Shown: one piece after another, positions 8,946 through 15,944 of the stretch
How the letters are laid out: each line of letters opens with the position of its first letter
How positions within the stretch are numbered: position 1 is the first letter of the stretch
Assembly: GCA_910577465.1 (NCBI GenBank)
Contig: CAJTMM010000003.1
Span: 40,289 to 104,288 of the forward strand
Reading direction: 5' to 3'
Length of the DNA: 64,000 nt
From: an uncultured Muribaculaceae bacterium
GTDB lineage: Bacteria > Bacteroidota > Bacteroidia > Bacteroidales > Muribaculaceae
Made by a program: the position numbers and the translations under genes
The notes under the pieces: generated by a model
What the model saw: the letters and a program-made list of their open reading frames with translations, nothing else
Databases searched by the model: none
Told to the model about the DNA's origin: nothing

Positions 8946-9155
8946 ATGAACACAGACACTATCGGCGCTTGGGCAGGTCTCGTTTGGAATGCCCTCAATG
9001 AAGCGGACGTACTTGACAACAAGCAGATAAAGAAAATGACCAAACTTAAAGACAAAGAACTTTACGCCGCACTCGGATGGCTTGCCCGCGAAAACAAAAT
9101 CACTTTCGAAGAAAGTGGCGACGGCAAGGAAATACTCGTTGCTTTGGTTAAATAA
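8946..9155 (+). CDS. Small winged helix-turn-helix protein (PF10771 type)
   Basis: A 69-residue protein starting MNTDTIGAWAGLVW. The first in-frame ATG lies 30 codons earlier (8856), but that would place a -7 element inside the coding region and add a low-complexity Asn/Leu tail, so ATG 8946 is preferred. The sequence fits the small winged-helix family common in Bacteroidetes: helix 1 (GLVWNALNEAD), helix 2 (NKQIKKMTKL) and recognition helix (KDKELYAALGWLAREN), followed by a wing (KITFEESGDGKEILVAL). DNA binding is likely by fold only; target and role are unknown. A terminator follows 25 bases after the stop. Confidence 0.85.
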   Translation: MNTDTIGAWAGLVWNALNEADVLDNKQIKKMTKLKDKELYAALGWLARENKITFEESGDGKEILVALVK

Positions 9156-9180
9156 CCATTTGCGTAACATACCATACACG

Positions 9181-9220
9181 GCGAAGCTGAACCAACAGGG
9201 TTCGACTTCGCTTTTTTATT
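9181..9220 (+). terminator. Rho-independent terminator after the winged-helix gene
   Basis: GCGAAG and GAACC (9181-9193) pair with GGTTC and CTTCGC across a short loop with one internal mismatch pair, followed directly by TTTTTTATTTT. Confidence 0.85.
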
Positions 9221-9243
9221 TTCTGTCAATGAGCAAAAATCAC

Positions 9244-9251
9244 TACCTTTG
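9244..9251 (+). promoter_or_regulatory. -7 promoter element of rsgA
   Basis: TACCTTTG at 9244-9251, 12 bases before the rsgA ATG at 9264. The leader would be only about 5-8 bases long. The -33 region (TTCTG near 9221) is weak. Confidence 0.65.
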
Positions 9252-9263
9252 TGTTAGTGATAT

Positions 9264-10223
9264 ATGAAACAGATACCTGAGCAGCCTATGGACGGACTTG
9301 TCATCAGAAATACCGGAAGCCTTTACGTGGTGAAAACCGACGACGGCACGGAAGTGAACTGCAAAATCAAAGGGCGCTTCCGCCTGAAAGGCATACGCAC
9401 CACCAATCCCGTGGCAGTTGGCGACCATGTGGTAATCACCCCCACCCCCGATGGCACCGCATACATCACCGACATACACCAACGCAAAAACTATATAATA
9501 AGGCGTGCGAGCAACCTTTCTAAAGAAGCCCACATCATAGCCGCCAACCTCGACCAGGCATTCCTCATAGTCACACTCGCGCATCCGGCAACATCCACCA
9601 CGTTCATCGACCGCTTCCTGTCCACTGCTGAAGCCTATCGCATACCGGCAGTAATCGTAATCAACAAAGTAGACCTGCTTACCGAACCCGACGACCGCGA
9701 ACTGCTCGATGCCGTCACATATCTATACACATCCATCGGTTACAAGGTTATTCACACATCCGCCAAATCGGGCGAAGGTATTGAAGAATTACAATCGGCG
9801 CTAACCGGAAAAATAACTCTGCTGTCCGGCAACTCCGGCGTAGGTAAATCCACGCTCATCAATCATATCATTCCGGGACTCGACCTGCGCACAGCCGAAA
9901 TATCAGAGACGCATCAGACAGGAATGCACACCACCACATTTTCCGAAATGTTTCCGTTGCCCGGCGGAGGATATATCATAGACACTCCCGGAGTGAAAGG
10001 ATTCGGCACCATCGACTACGACAAATACGAGGTGGCACACTTCTTTCCTGAAATATTCCGAGCTTCCAAGGAATGCCGCTATGGCAACTGCACACACACC
10101 CACGAACCCGGATGTGCCGTGCGTCAAGCCATCGACGACAATCTTATCGCCGCCTCCCGCTATGCATCATACCTGAGCATACTCGAAGACATCGACCACG
10201 AAAAATACCGCAAGGGATACTAA
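9264..10223 (+). CDS. rsgA: Ribosome small subunit-dependent GTPase A
   Basis: RsgA is a circularly permuted GTPase that helps the last steps of 30S subunit maturation. The 319-residue protein shows the expected order: an N-terminal OB-fold (about 10-75), then G4 NKVD at 134-137, G1 GNSGVGKS at 189-196, G3 DTPGVKGFG, and a C-terminal zinc site CRYGNCTHTHEPGC. Length and motif order match the family. It has its own promoter with a very short leader and lies between a terminator (9181-9220) and the sulP promoter region, so it is probably monocistronic. Confidence 0.95.
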   Translation: MKQIPEQPMDGLVIRNTGSLYVVKTDDGTEVNCKIKGRFRLKGIRTTNPVAVGDHVVITPTPDGTAYITDIHQRKNYIIRRASNLSKEAHIIAANLDQAFLIVTLAHPATSTTFIDRFLSTAEAYRIPAVIVINKVDLLTEPDDRELLDAVTYLYTSIGYKVIHTSAKSGEGIEELQSALTGKITLLSGNSGVGKSTLINHIIPGLDLRTAEISETHQTGMHTTTFSEMFPLPGGGYIIDTPGVKGFGTIDYDKYEVAHFFPEIFRASKECRYGNCTHTHEPGCAVRQAIDDNLIAASRYASYLSILEDIDHEKYRKGY

Positions 10224-10238
10224 TTCGTAAAATTTTGT

Positions 10239-10271
10239 TAACTTTGCACTCTCAAAAAAATGAGAGTGCAA
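10239..10271 (+). promoter_or_regulatory. sulP promoter -7 element overlapping a perfect hairpin
   Basis: TAACTTTG at 10239-10246 is a -7 element. Its last bases begin a perfect 11-base inverted repeat: TTGCACTCTCA (10244-10254), six A as loop, TGAGAGTGCAA (10261-10271). Six T follow later (10283-10288), not directly after the stem, so it is a poor terminator for rsgA. If transcription starts near 10250 the new RNA would carry an incomplete left arm. It could be an operator, an mRNA 5' structure or a terminator of rsgA. Confidence 0.55.
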
Positions 10272-10308
10272 GGTTTGTATCATTTTTTACAAATTATAAT
10301 ATAAGGGT

Positions 10309-12021
10309 ATGAATTTTTCAGGTCCTATTGATTTTAAGCCGAAGCTGTTTTCGGCAATCTCAAATTATTCTTTATCACGTTTCAAATCCGACTTGATTGC
10401 CGGTATAGTAGTCGGCATCGTAGCTTTGCCTTTGGCTATAGCTTTCGGTATAGCCAGTGGCGTCAGCCCTACAGTCGGTCTCATCACAGCTATCATAGGC
10501 GGCTTCCTCGTTTCGGCACTTGGAGGTTGCTCCGTCCAGATAGGCGGTCCCACAGGAGCTTTCATAGTAATAGTCTACGGCATCATAGCCAACTACGGTC
10601 TGCAGGGGCTTGCCATAGCCACCATAATGGCGGGGCTTATCCTTGTTTTGCTCGGTCTGTTCCATCTCGGTACCGTCATCAAGTTCATCCCCTATCCTAT
10701 AGTAGTCGGATTCACCGCAGGTATCGCACTCACCATCTTCTCCACTCAGATCAATGATTTCCTTGGGCTCGGATTATCCGATATACCCGCATCATTCATT
10801 CCCAAGTGGGGCGTTTACTTTACCAACCTGTCACATATCGACCTGCCTACCACATGCGTCGGTCTCGTGTCACTGCTCATCATCATCCTGACACCCAAGA
10901 TATCGAAACGCCTGCCCGGAGCATTGTTCTCCATAATAATAGTGACATTCGGCGTATGGATGCTCCATCACTTCATGCCCGATATCCACATCACCACCAT
11001 CGGCGACCGATTCGGCTCACTGCCCACCGACATACCACTCCCCCACGGCTTTGAACTGTCAATGGACACCATCAACGATCTCTTGCCATCGGCATTCACC
11101 ATAGCCATCCTCGGAGCCATCGAGTCATTGCTATCAGCGACCGTTGCCGACGGTATCACAGGATCGCGCACCAATTCCAACACCGAACTCATAGGACAGG
11201 GCGTGGCAAACATCGTGGTTCCATTCTTTGGCGGCATACCGGTAACCGGAGCCATTGCCCGTACCATGACCAACATCACCAACGGCGGACGCACTCCGGT
11301 GGCAGGTGTGATTCACGCAGTGGTACTGCTGCTGATATTCCTCTTCCTCATGCCGCTCATCAATCTTGTACCCATGGCATGTCTTGCAGCCGTGCTTATC
11401 GTGGTTAGCTACAACATGAGCGGATGGCGCACGGTAAGAGCCATATTCAAGAACCCCAAGAGCGACGTGACCGTACTCACCGTTACATTCCTGCTCACGG
11501 TGATATTCGATCTCACCATAGCCATAGAGATAGGTCTGATGCTCGCCATTATCCTATTCCTGCGCCGCGTTATGGAAAACACGCAGATACGCGTCTACAG
11601 CGAGCAACTCGATGTTGCCGAAGGCACTGAAGCCTCCACCCACGAGGTGCTTGATGTGGCAAAGGGTGTGGAAGTATACGAAATCGACGGTCCGTTCTTC
11701 TTTGGCGTAGCCACTAAGTTCGACGAACTCATGCGCTCATCCATGTCACGTAAGCCTATAGTACGTATCCTGCGCATGCGCAAGGTTCCGTTTATCGACG
11801 CTACCGGCGTACATAACCTGGAAATACTCATCAAGTCATCACAGGCCGAAGGCATCCACGTGGTACTGTCGGGCGTGAACGAGAATGTGCATCGCGTACT
11901 CGAAAACGCCAACATAGAGCAATTGGTTGGTGCCGACCACATTTGCGACCACATAACCAAAGCGGTAGTGATGGCAAATAAAATTGTGCGCAATCAGGAG
12001 CTTTCACGCCCCAAACGTTAA
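10309..12021 (+). CDS. SulP family inorganic anion transporter with STAS domain
   Basis: A 570-residue SLC26/SulP transporter. Residues about 25-425 hold 10 or more hydrophobic segments with family features such as the early LIAGIVVGIVALPLAIAFGIASG stretch, SVQIGGPTGAF, and the later GIPVTGAIARTMTNI. The C-terminal STAS domain runs from about residue 450 (VEVYEIDGPFFFGVATKFDELM) to 555, with the nucleotide-site-like FIDATGVHNLE. Members move sulfate, bicarbonate or other anions; the substrate cannot be read from sequence. The gene is preceded by a hairpin-bearing promoter and has no close neighbour downstream. Confidence 0.93.
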   Translation: MNFSGPIDFKPKLFSAISNYSLSRFKSDLIAGIVVGIVALPLAIAFGIASGVSPTVGLITAIIGGFLVSALGGCSVQIGGPTGAFIVIVYGIIANYGLQGLAIATIMAGLILVLLGLFHLGTVIKFIPYPIVVGFTAGIALTIFSTQINDFLGLGLSDIPASFIPKWGVYFTNLSHIDLPTTCVGLVSLLIIILTPKISKRLPGALFSIIIVTFGVWMLHHFMPDIHITTIGDRFGSLPTDIPLPHGFELSMDTINDLLPSAFTIAILGAIESLLSATVADGITGSRTNSNTELIGQGVANIVVPFFGGIPVTGAIARTMTNITNGGRTPVAGVIHAVVLLLIFLFLMPLINLVPMACLAAVLIVVSYNMSGWRTVRAIFKNPKSDVTVLTVTFLLTVIFDLTIAIEIGLMLAIILFLRRVMENTQIRVYSEQLDVAEGTEASTHEVLDVAKGVEVYEIDGPFFFGVATKFDELMRSSMSRKPIVRILRMRKVPFIDATGVHNLEILIKSSQAEGIHVVLSGVNENVHRVLENANIEQLVGADHICDHITKAVVMANKIVRNQELSRPKR

Positions 12022-12100
12022 ATAAAAATAGACAGTAAATACATATTTTTGTATTTTTTCACTATTAATTAAACACGCCTAAAAAAATTACTAAATTTTA

Positions 12101-12131
12101 TTTGGCGAATCAAAAAAAGGTATTACCTTTG
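12101..12131 (+). promoter_or_regulatory. Strong promoter of the small lipoprotein gene
   Basis: TTTG at 12101-12104, 19 bases, then TACCTTTG at 12124-12131: a full match to the Bacteroidetes promoter consensus. The leader is about 45 bases and A/T-rich up to ATG 12181. Confidence 0.85.
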
Positions 12132-12180
12132 TGACGTTTTTGAAGCAAAAAAATTGTTTTATTATTTAATCAAAAAGAAA

Positions 12181-12375
12181 ATGAAAAAGTTAGTTTTATT
12201 ACTTGCTGTTGTATTCGGCGCATCACTCTTCTCTTGCAACAATGCTGCTAAGACTGAAGCTACTGAAGTTGATTCTGCTGCCGTTGTAGAAGAAGTTGTT
12301 GAAGTTGTTACTGATTCAGTTGTTGCTGACACTGTAGCTGCTGACACTACCGCTACTGACTCTGTAAAGGCATAA
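12181..12375 (+). CDS. Small Val/Ala/Asp/Thr-rich lipoprotein
   Basis: A 64-residue product. The frame is open from ATG 12154, but ATG 12181 starts a proper lipoprotein signal (MKKLVLLLAVVFGASLFSC, lipidated Cys19). The mature 45 residues are low-complexity: EVDSAAVVEEVVEVVTD then VADTVAADTTATDSV, with no aromatic residue and a net negative charge. The codons end mostly in T or A (GCT, GTT, GAA), unlike the C-ending codons of the neighbours, which suggests strong expression. Strong promoter upstream and strong terminator downstream make it an independent unit. Function unknown; such short acidic lipoproteins are common in Bacteroidales. Confidence 0.8.
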   Translation: MKKLVLLLAVVFGASLFSCNNAAKTEATEVDSAAVVEEVVEVVTDSVVADTVAADTTATDSVKA

Positions 12376-12410
12376 GTAGTTAGCGTCACAACCGCTAAAA
12401 GAAATTGATG

Positions 12411-12443
12411 GAGCCGATTCTCAGAATCGACTCTTTTCTTTTA
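12411..12443 (+). terminator. Terminator of the small lipoprotein gene
   Basis: GAGCCGATTCT pairs with AGAATCGACTC around a 1-base loop core, with one mismatch, and is followed by TTTTCTTTT. Confidence 0.85.
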
Positions 12444-12513
12444 TATACCTACCCCACCATTCACATTGCCCGTGGACAGAACTAATTACAAATCCACACT
12501 ACAAATACAGCAT

Positions 12514-12549
12514 TAAAAAAACATCGCCCGGAAATCTTCCCGGGCGATG
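12514..12549 (-). terminator. Terminator of alaS
   Basis: On the minus strand CATCGCCCGG (12549-12540) pairs perfectly with CCGGGCGATG (12531-12522), and seven T follow (the A run at 12515-12521 on the plus strand). It lies 32 bases after the alaS stop. Confidence 0.9.
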
Positions 12550-12580
12550 CGTGTATATATAGGATATGTATCCTTGTCTA

Positions 12581-15208
12581 TCAGTGACCCTTCACCATAG
12601 TTACCAATGCCTCGAACGCTTCGGATATGCCATCCTTATTCTTACCACCGGCTTGGGCAAATCCCGGCTGGCCGCCGCCGCCACCTTGAATCTTCTTGGC
12701 AGCTTCGCGAACCATCTGTGAAGCATTGAATCCGGCTTTTACCAAATCATCGGTCACCATCACGGTAAGCAACGGTTTGCCCGACATATCCACCGTAGCG
12801 GCAACGAAAGCTGTTGCTTCAGGCGACGCGGCACGCACGCCAAAAGCCACGTTCTTCACCACATCCGGCATACGCACGCCGCCTAATGTAACCAACTTCA
12901 CACCGGCAGTCTGAGTAGCCTTTTCAAGCAACTGCTGTGTGAGGTTGTTCACACGCTCCTTGAAGTACTCCTCCACCTCTTTGTGCAAATCGGCATTTTC
13001 AGCTATCGAGCGGCGCAATGCAGCCACCACATCCGGGGCATTGTTGAGCATTCCCGCCATTTCACGCATGGTCCGTGCCAACTCATCCATGGCATTCTCC
13101 ACGGCCTCACCCGTTATAGCCTCTATACGGCGTATGCCGGCAGCAATACTGCTTTCCGAGACTATGCGTATCATACCTATGTTACCGGTATTGTCTACGT
13201 GTGTGCCACCGCACAGCTCCACAGAGTCACCATACTTGATCACACGCACCTCTTCACCATATTTCTCGCCAAACAGCGCCATGGCACCCATCGCCTGAGC
13301 TTCGGCTATAGGCACATTCCTGCGTTCGTCGCGGGATATGGCATCGCGCACCTTGGCATTGGCTTTATGTTCCACCAGGCGTATCTCCTCCGGAGTGAGT
13401 TTCTGGAAATGGGAGAAATCGAAGCGGAGCAATTCAGGCGATACATACGAGCCTTTCTGCTCCACATGTGTGCCCAGCACCTCACGCAGAGCTTCATGCA
13501 GCAAGTGAGTGGCGGTATGGTTGCAAGAAGTAGCGCGACGTGCCTTTTCATCAATCTTGGCAACAAAGCATCCCGACGGATTCGAAGGCATCTTCTTTAC
13601 AAGATGCACAGCCATACCGTTCTCACGCTTTGTATCGTACACCTCCACCTCTTCACCATCGACTGAAGTAAGGGTACCACGGTCACCGACCTGTCCACCC
13701 ATCTCGGCATAGAACGGAGATTGAGCCAACACTATCTGATAATACTCACCCTTCTTCTGCTTAACCTTTCGGTAACGCAATATTTCGGTATTGGCTTCAG
13801 TACAGTCATAGCCCACAAACTCAGGCTCGCCTTCATTCACCACAGTCCAGTCATCGGTCTCCACAGCGGCGGCATTGCGGGCACGTGTCTTCTGCGCCTG
13901 CATCTCCACATCGAATCCGGCTTGGTCGAGCGTCATGCCGTTTTCTTTCAGTATCAGCTCCGTCAGATCGAGCGGGAAACCGTAAGTATCGTAAAGCACA
14001 AAGGCCTCTTTTCCGGAAATCTCCGACTTACCGGCTGCCTTGGCAGCAGCTATCGCGCCATCGAGCATCTTTATACCATTCTCAAGAGTACGCAGGAACG
14101 AATCCTCCTCCTCTTTGATAACCTTCATGATAAGCTCACGCTGGGCAGGCAATTCGGGATAAGCCTCGCCCATACTCTCTATCAGGGTATCTATGAGCTT
14201 GTACATAAACGCCTGCTTCTGTTCCAGGAACGTATAGGCATAGCGCACCGCACGGCGAAGTATACGGCGTATCACATAACCTGCCTTGGCATTGCTCGGG
14301 AGCTGCGAATCGGCTATCGAGAAAGCTATGGTACGCACATGGTCGGCAATCACGCGCATGGCTATATCCACCTTGGCGTCATCTCCATACTTCTTGCCGG
14401 AGAGCGATGCTATCTTACCGATGAGCGGAGTGAACACGTCGGTATCATAGTTGGAGGTTTTGCCCTGCAGAGCCATGCACAGACGCTCGAATCCCATACC
14501 GGTATCTATAACCTTTGCAGGCAGCGGTTCGAGTGAGCCGTCGGCTTTACGGTTATACTGCATGAACACCAGGTTCCATATCTCTATCACCTGCGGATGG
14601 TCATGGTTCACTAGTTCGCGACCGGGCTTGGCGGCACGTTCAGCGTCGCTACGCAGGTCTATATGTATCTCCGAGCAGGGACCGCAGGGACCTGTATCGC
14701 CCATCTCCCAGAAATTGTCATGCTTGTTACCATTGATTATATGGTCGGCAGGGAGATGGCGTTCCCAGTATCCGGCTGCTTCGTCATCGCGGGTCAATCC
14801 CTCTTCGGGCGATCCCTCGAATACGGTAGCATACAACCGTTTCGGGTCGAGTTTCAGTACATCCACCAGATATTCCCACGCCCAGTCTATGGCTTCCTTC
14901 TTGAAATAGTCACCGAAGCTCCAGTTACCGAGCATCTCAAACATCGTATGGTGGTAAGTATCCATGCCCACCTCTTCGAGGTCATTGTGCTTACCGCTCA
15001 CGCGCAGACACTTCTGCGAATCGGCAACGCGCGTATACTTCGCGGCGGCGTTACCTAATATTATATCCTTAAACTGATTCATTCCCGCATTGGTAAACAT
15101 CAATGTGGGGTCATCCTTGATCACCATCGGTGCCGAAGGCACTATACGGTGGCCTTTGTCGCGGAAAAAATCCTTGAACGACTCACGTATTTCCCTAGCT
15201 GTAAGCAT
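12581..15208 (-). CDS. alaS: Alanyl-tRNA synthetase
   Basis: Charges tRNA-Ala with alanine. The 875-residue protein has the normal length and layout: class II catalytic core from residue 1 (SFKDFFRDKGHRIVPSAPM, LMFTNAGMNQFKD, GDTGPCGPCSEIH), tRNA-binding helices, an editing domain with HTATHLLHEAL and CGGTHVDNTG carrying the zinc ligands, and a C-terminal DHHA1 region ending GGGGGQPGFAQAGGK. It starts at ATG 15208, about 60 bases from its promoter, and has its own terminator, so it is monocistronic and divergent from the MerR-like gene. Confidence 0.97.
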   Translation of the reverse strand: MLTAREIRESFKDFFRDKGHRIVPSAPMVIKDDPTLMFTNAGMNQFKDIILGNAAAKYTRVADSQKCLRVSGKHNDLEEVGMDTYHHTMFEMLGNWSFGDYFKKEAIDWAWEYLVDVLKLDPKRLYATVFEGSPEEGLTRDDEAAGYWERHLPADHIINGNKHDNFWEMGDTGPCGPCSEIHIDLRSDAERAAKPGRELVNHDHPQVIEIWNLVFMQYNRKADGSLEPLPAKVIDTGMGFERLCMALQGKTSNYDTDVFTPLIGKIASLSGKKYGDDAKVDIAMRVIADHVRTIAFSIADSQLPSNAKAGYVIRRILRRAVRYAYTFLEQKQAFMYKLIDTLIESMGEAYPELPAQRELIMKVIKEEEDSFLRTLENGIKMLDGAIAAAKAAGKSEISGKEAFVLYDTYGFPLDLTELILKENGMTLDQAGFDVEMQAQKTRARNAAAVETDDWTVVNEGEPEFVGYDCTEANTEILRYRKVKQKKGEYYQIVLAQSPFYAEMGGQVGDRGTLTSVDGEEVEVYDTKRENGMAVHLVKKMPSNPSGCFVAKIDEKARRATSCNHTATHLLHEALREVLGTHVEQKGSYVSPELLRFDFSHFQKLTPEEIRLVEHKANAKVRDAISRDERRNVPIAEAQAMGAMALFGEKYGEEVRVIKYGDSVELCGGTHVDNTGNIGMIRIVSESSIAAGIRRIEAITGEAVENAMDELARTMREMAGMLNNAPDVVAALRRSIAENADLHKEVEEYFKERVNNLTQQLLEKATQTAGVKLVTLGGVRMPDVVKNVAFGVRAASPEATAFVAATVDMSGKPLLTVMVTDDLVKAGFNASQMVREAAKKIQGGGGGQPGFAQAGGKNKDGISEAFEALVTMVKGH

Positions 15209-15271
15209 TGTACTATTATTGTTCTTTAATGATTTATTATCGTGATAAACTTATCTTTCTATTTTAATGTG

Positions 15272-15302
15272 CAAAATTACCGCTAATTTTGTATTTTTGC
15301 AA
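15272..15302 (-). promoter_or_regulatory. alaS promoter
   Basis: Read on the minus strand, TTG (15302-15300), 20 bases, then TAATTTTG (15279-15272): a full match to the consensus. Its -33 element abuts the -7 element of the divergent MerR-like gene. Confidence 0.8.
15284..15299 (+). promoter_or_regulatory. -7 elements of the MerR-like gene
   Basis: TAATTTTG (15284-15291) and TATTTTTG (15292-15299) lie back to back in the spacer of the alaS promoter. The second would give a leader of about 45 bases to ATG 15350. Confidence 0.6.
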
Positions 15303-15349
15303 CTCCACACATTAATTATATAGAATAACCACAGGCACCCTACCTCGAC

Positions 15350-15688
15350 ATGGACTCGCTGGACAAAAAATACTACAAGATATCGGAAGTGGCAACACTG
15401 CTCAATATACCCGCATCCACACTCCGATTCTGGGAAAAAAGCTTCACGGTAATCAAGCCCAAGCGCAACAACCATGGCACACGGTTCTACACCCCTGCCG
15501 ACATCGACAAGATAGCCATGATACACTACCTTGTCAAGGAGCGCGGCTTGAAACTCGATGCCGCGCAGGAGCAGATACGTGCCAACCCCCAAGGCATTGA
15601 GCTACGCCACCGCACGGTGGCACGCCTGAAGCAGATGCGCGCCACCCTCCAAGGTCTTCTCGACGCGCTCCACTCACTCCGCCGCTGA
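15350..15688 (+). CDS. MerR-family transcriptional regulator
   Basis: A 112-residue MerR-type protein. The N-terminal winged helix begins YYKISEVATLLNIPASTLRFWEKSF (residues 8-32), with the typical wing RFYTPADIDKIAMIHYLVKERGLKLDAAQEQI (residues about 49-80). A short basic helix follows (RTVARLKQMRATLQGLLDALHSL) that would make the dimer coiled coil. There is no effector domain and no Cys metal site, so the signal is unknown. Such short MerR proteins are common in Bacteroidetes. It is divergent from alaS, and the two promoters overlap, so it might affect alaS or itself. Confidence 0.88.
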   Translation: MDSLDKKYYKISEVATLLNIPASTLRFWEKSFTVIKPKRNNHGTRFYTPADIDKIAMIHYLVKERGLKLDAAQEQIRANPQGIELRHRTVARLKQMRATLQGLLDALHSLRR

Positions 15689-15944
15689 CCGCGCACTCAG
15701 CCCAACAGCCCCTACCTCGGCTTCACAAAACGTCCCCCGACAACGCAACACCCGACAAGCCAAATTCGGCAAATTAGACCTATTCTTTAATGCACGGCAA
15801 TCGCCGTTCTGTTAATTTTTCATTACACAATTATTAAAATAATAACCAAATAGTGGTTTTGGACAAAAAAGTCCGTACCTTTGCGCGGTAATTTTGCTTA
15901 AATGCAGTAGTATTGTCTAATTGCAATAAAAAATACATTTTGTT
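15689..15944 (+). promoter_or_regulatory. Intergenic region with tandem -7 elements before the PCMD gene
   Basis: A weak hairpin (ACGGC 15794-15798 with GCCGT 15803-15807, then TTAATTTTT) may end the MerR-like gene. Two -7 elements follow: TACCTTTG (15876-15883) and TAATTTTG (15889-15896). A TGG lies 19 bases before the first. A small dyad GGAC-A6-GTCC (15861-15874) fills the spacer. The leader to ATG 15945 is 45-60 bases. Confidence 0.6.

Noticed and set aside
12037..12060. A/T hairpin after the SulP gene as terminator
   Set aside because: Only a short A/T stem (AAATAC/GTATTT) with a few T behind it; too weak to call.
13721..14536. Plus-strand open frames inside alaS
   Set aside because: Antisense shadows of a full-length, motif-complete alaS.
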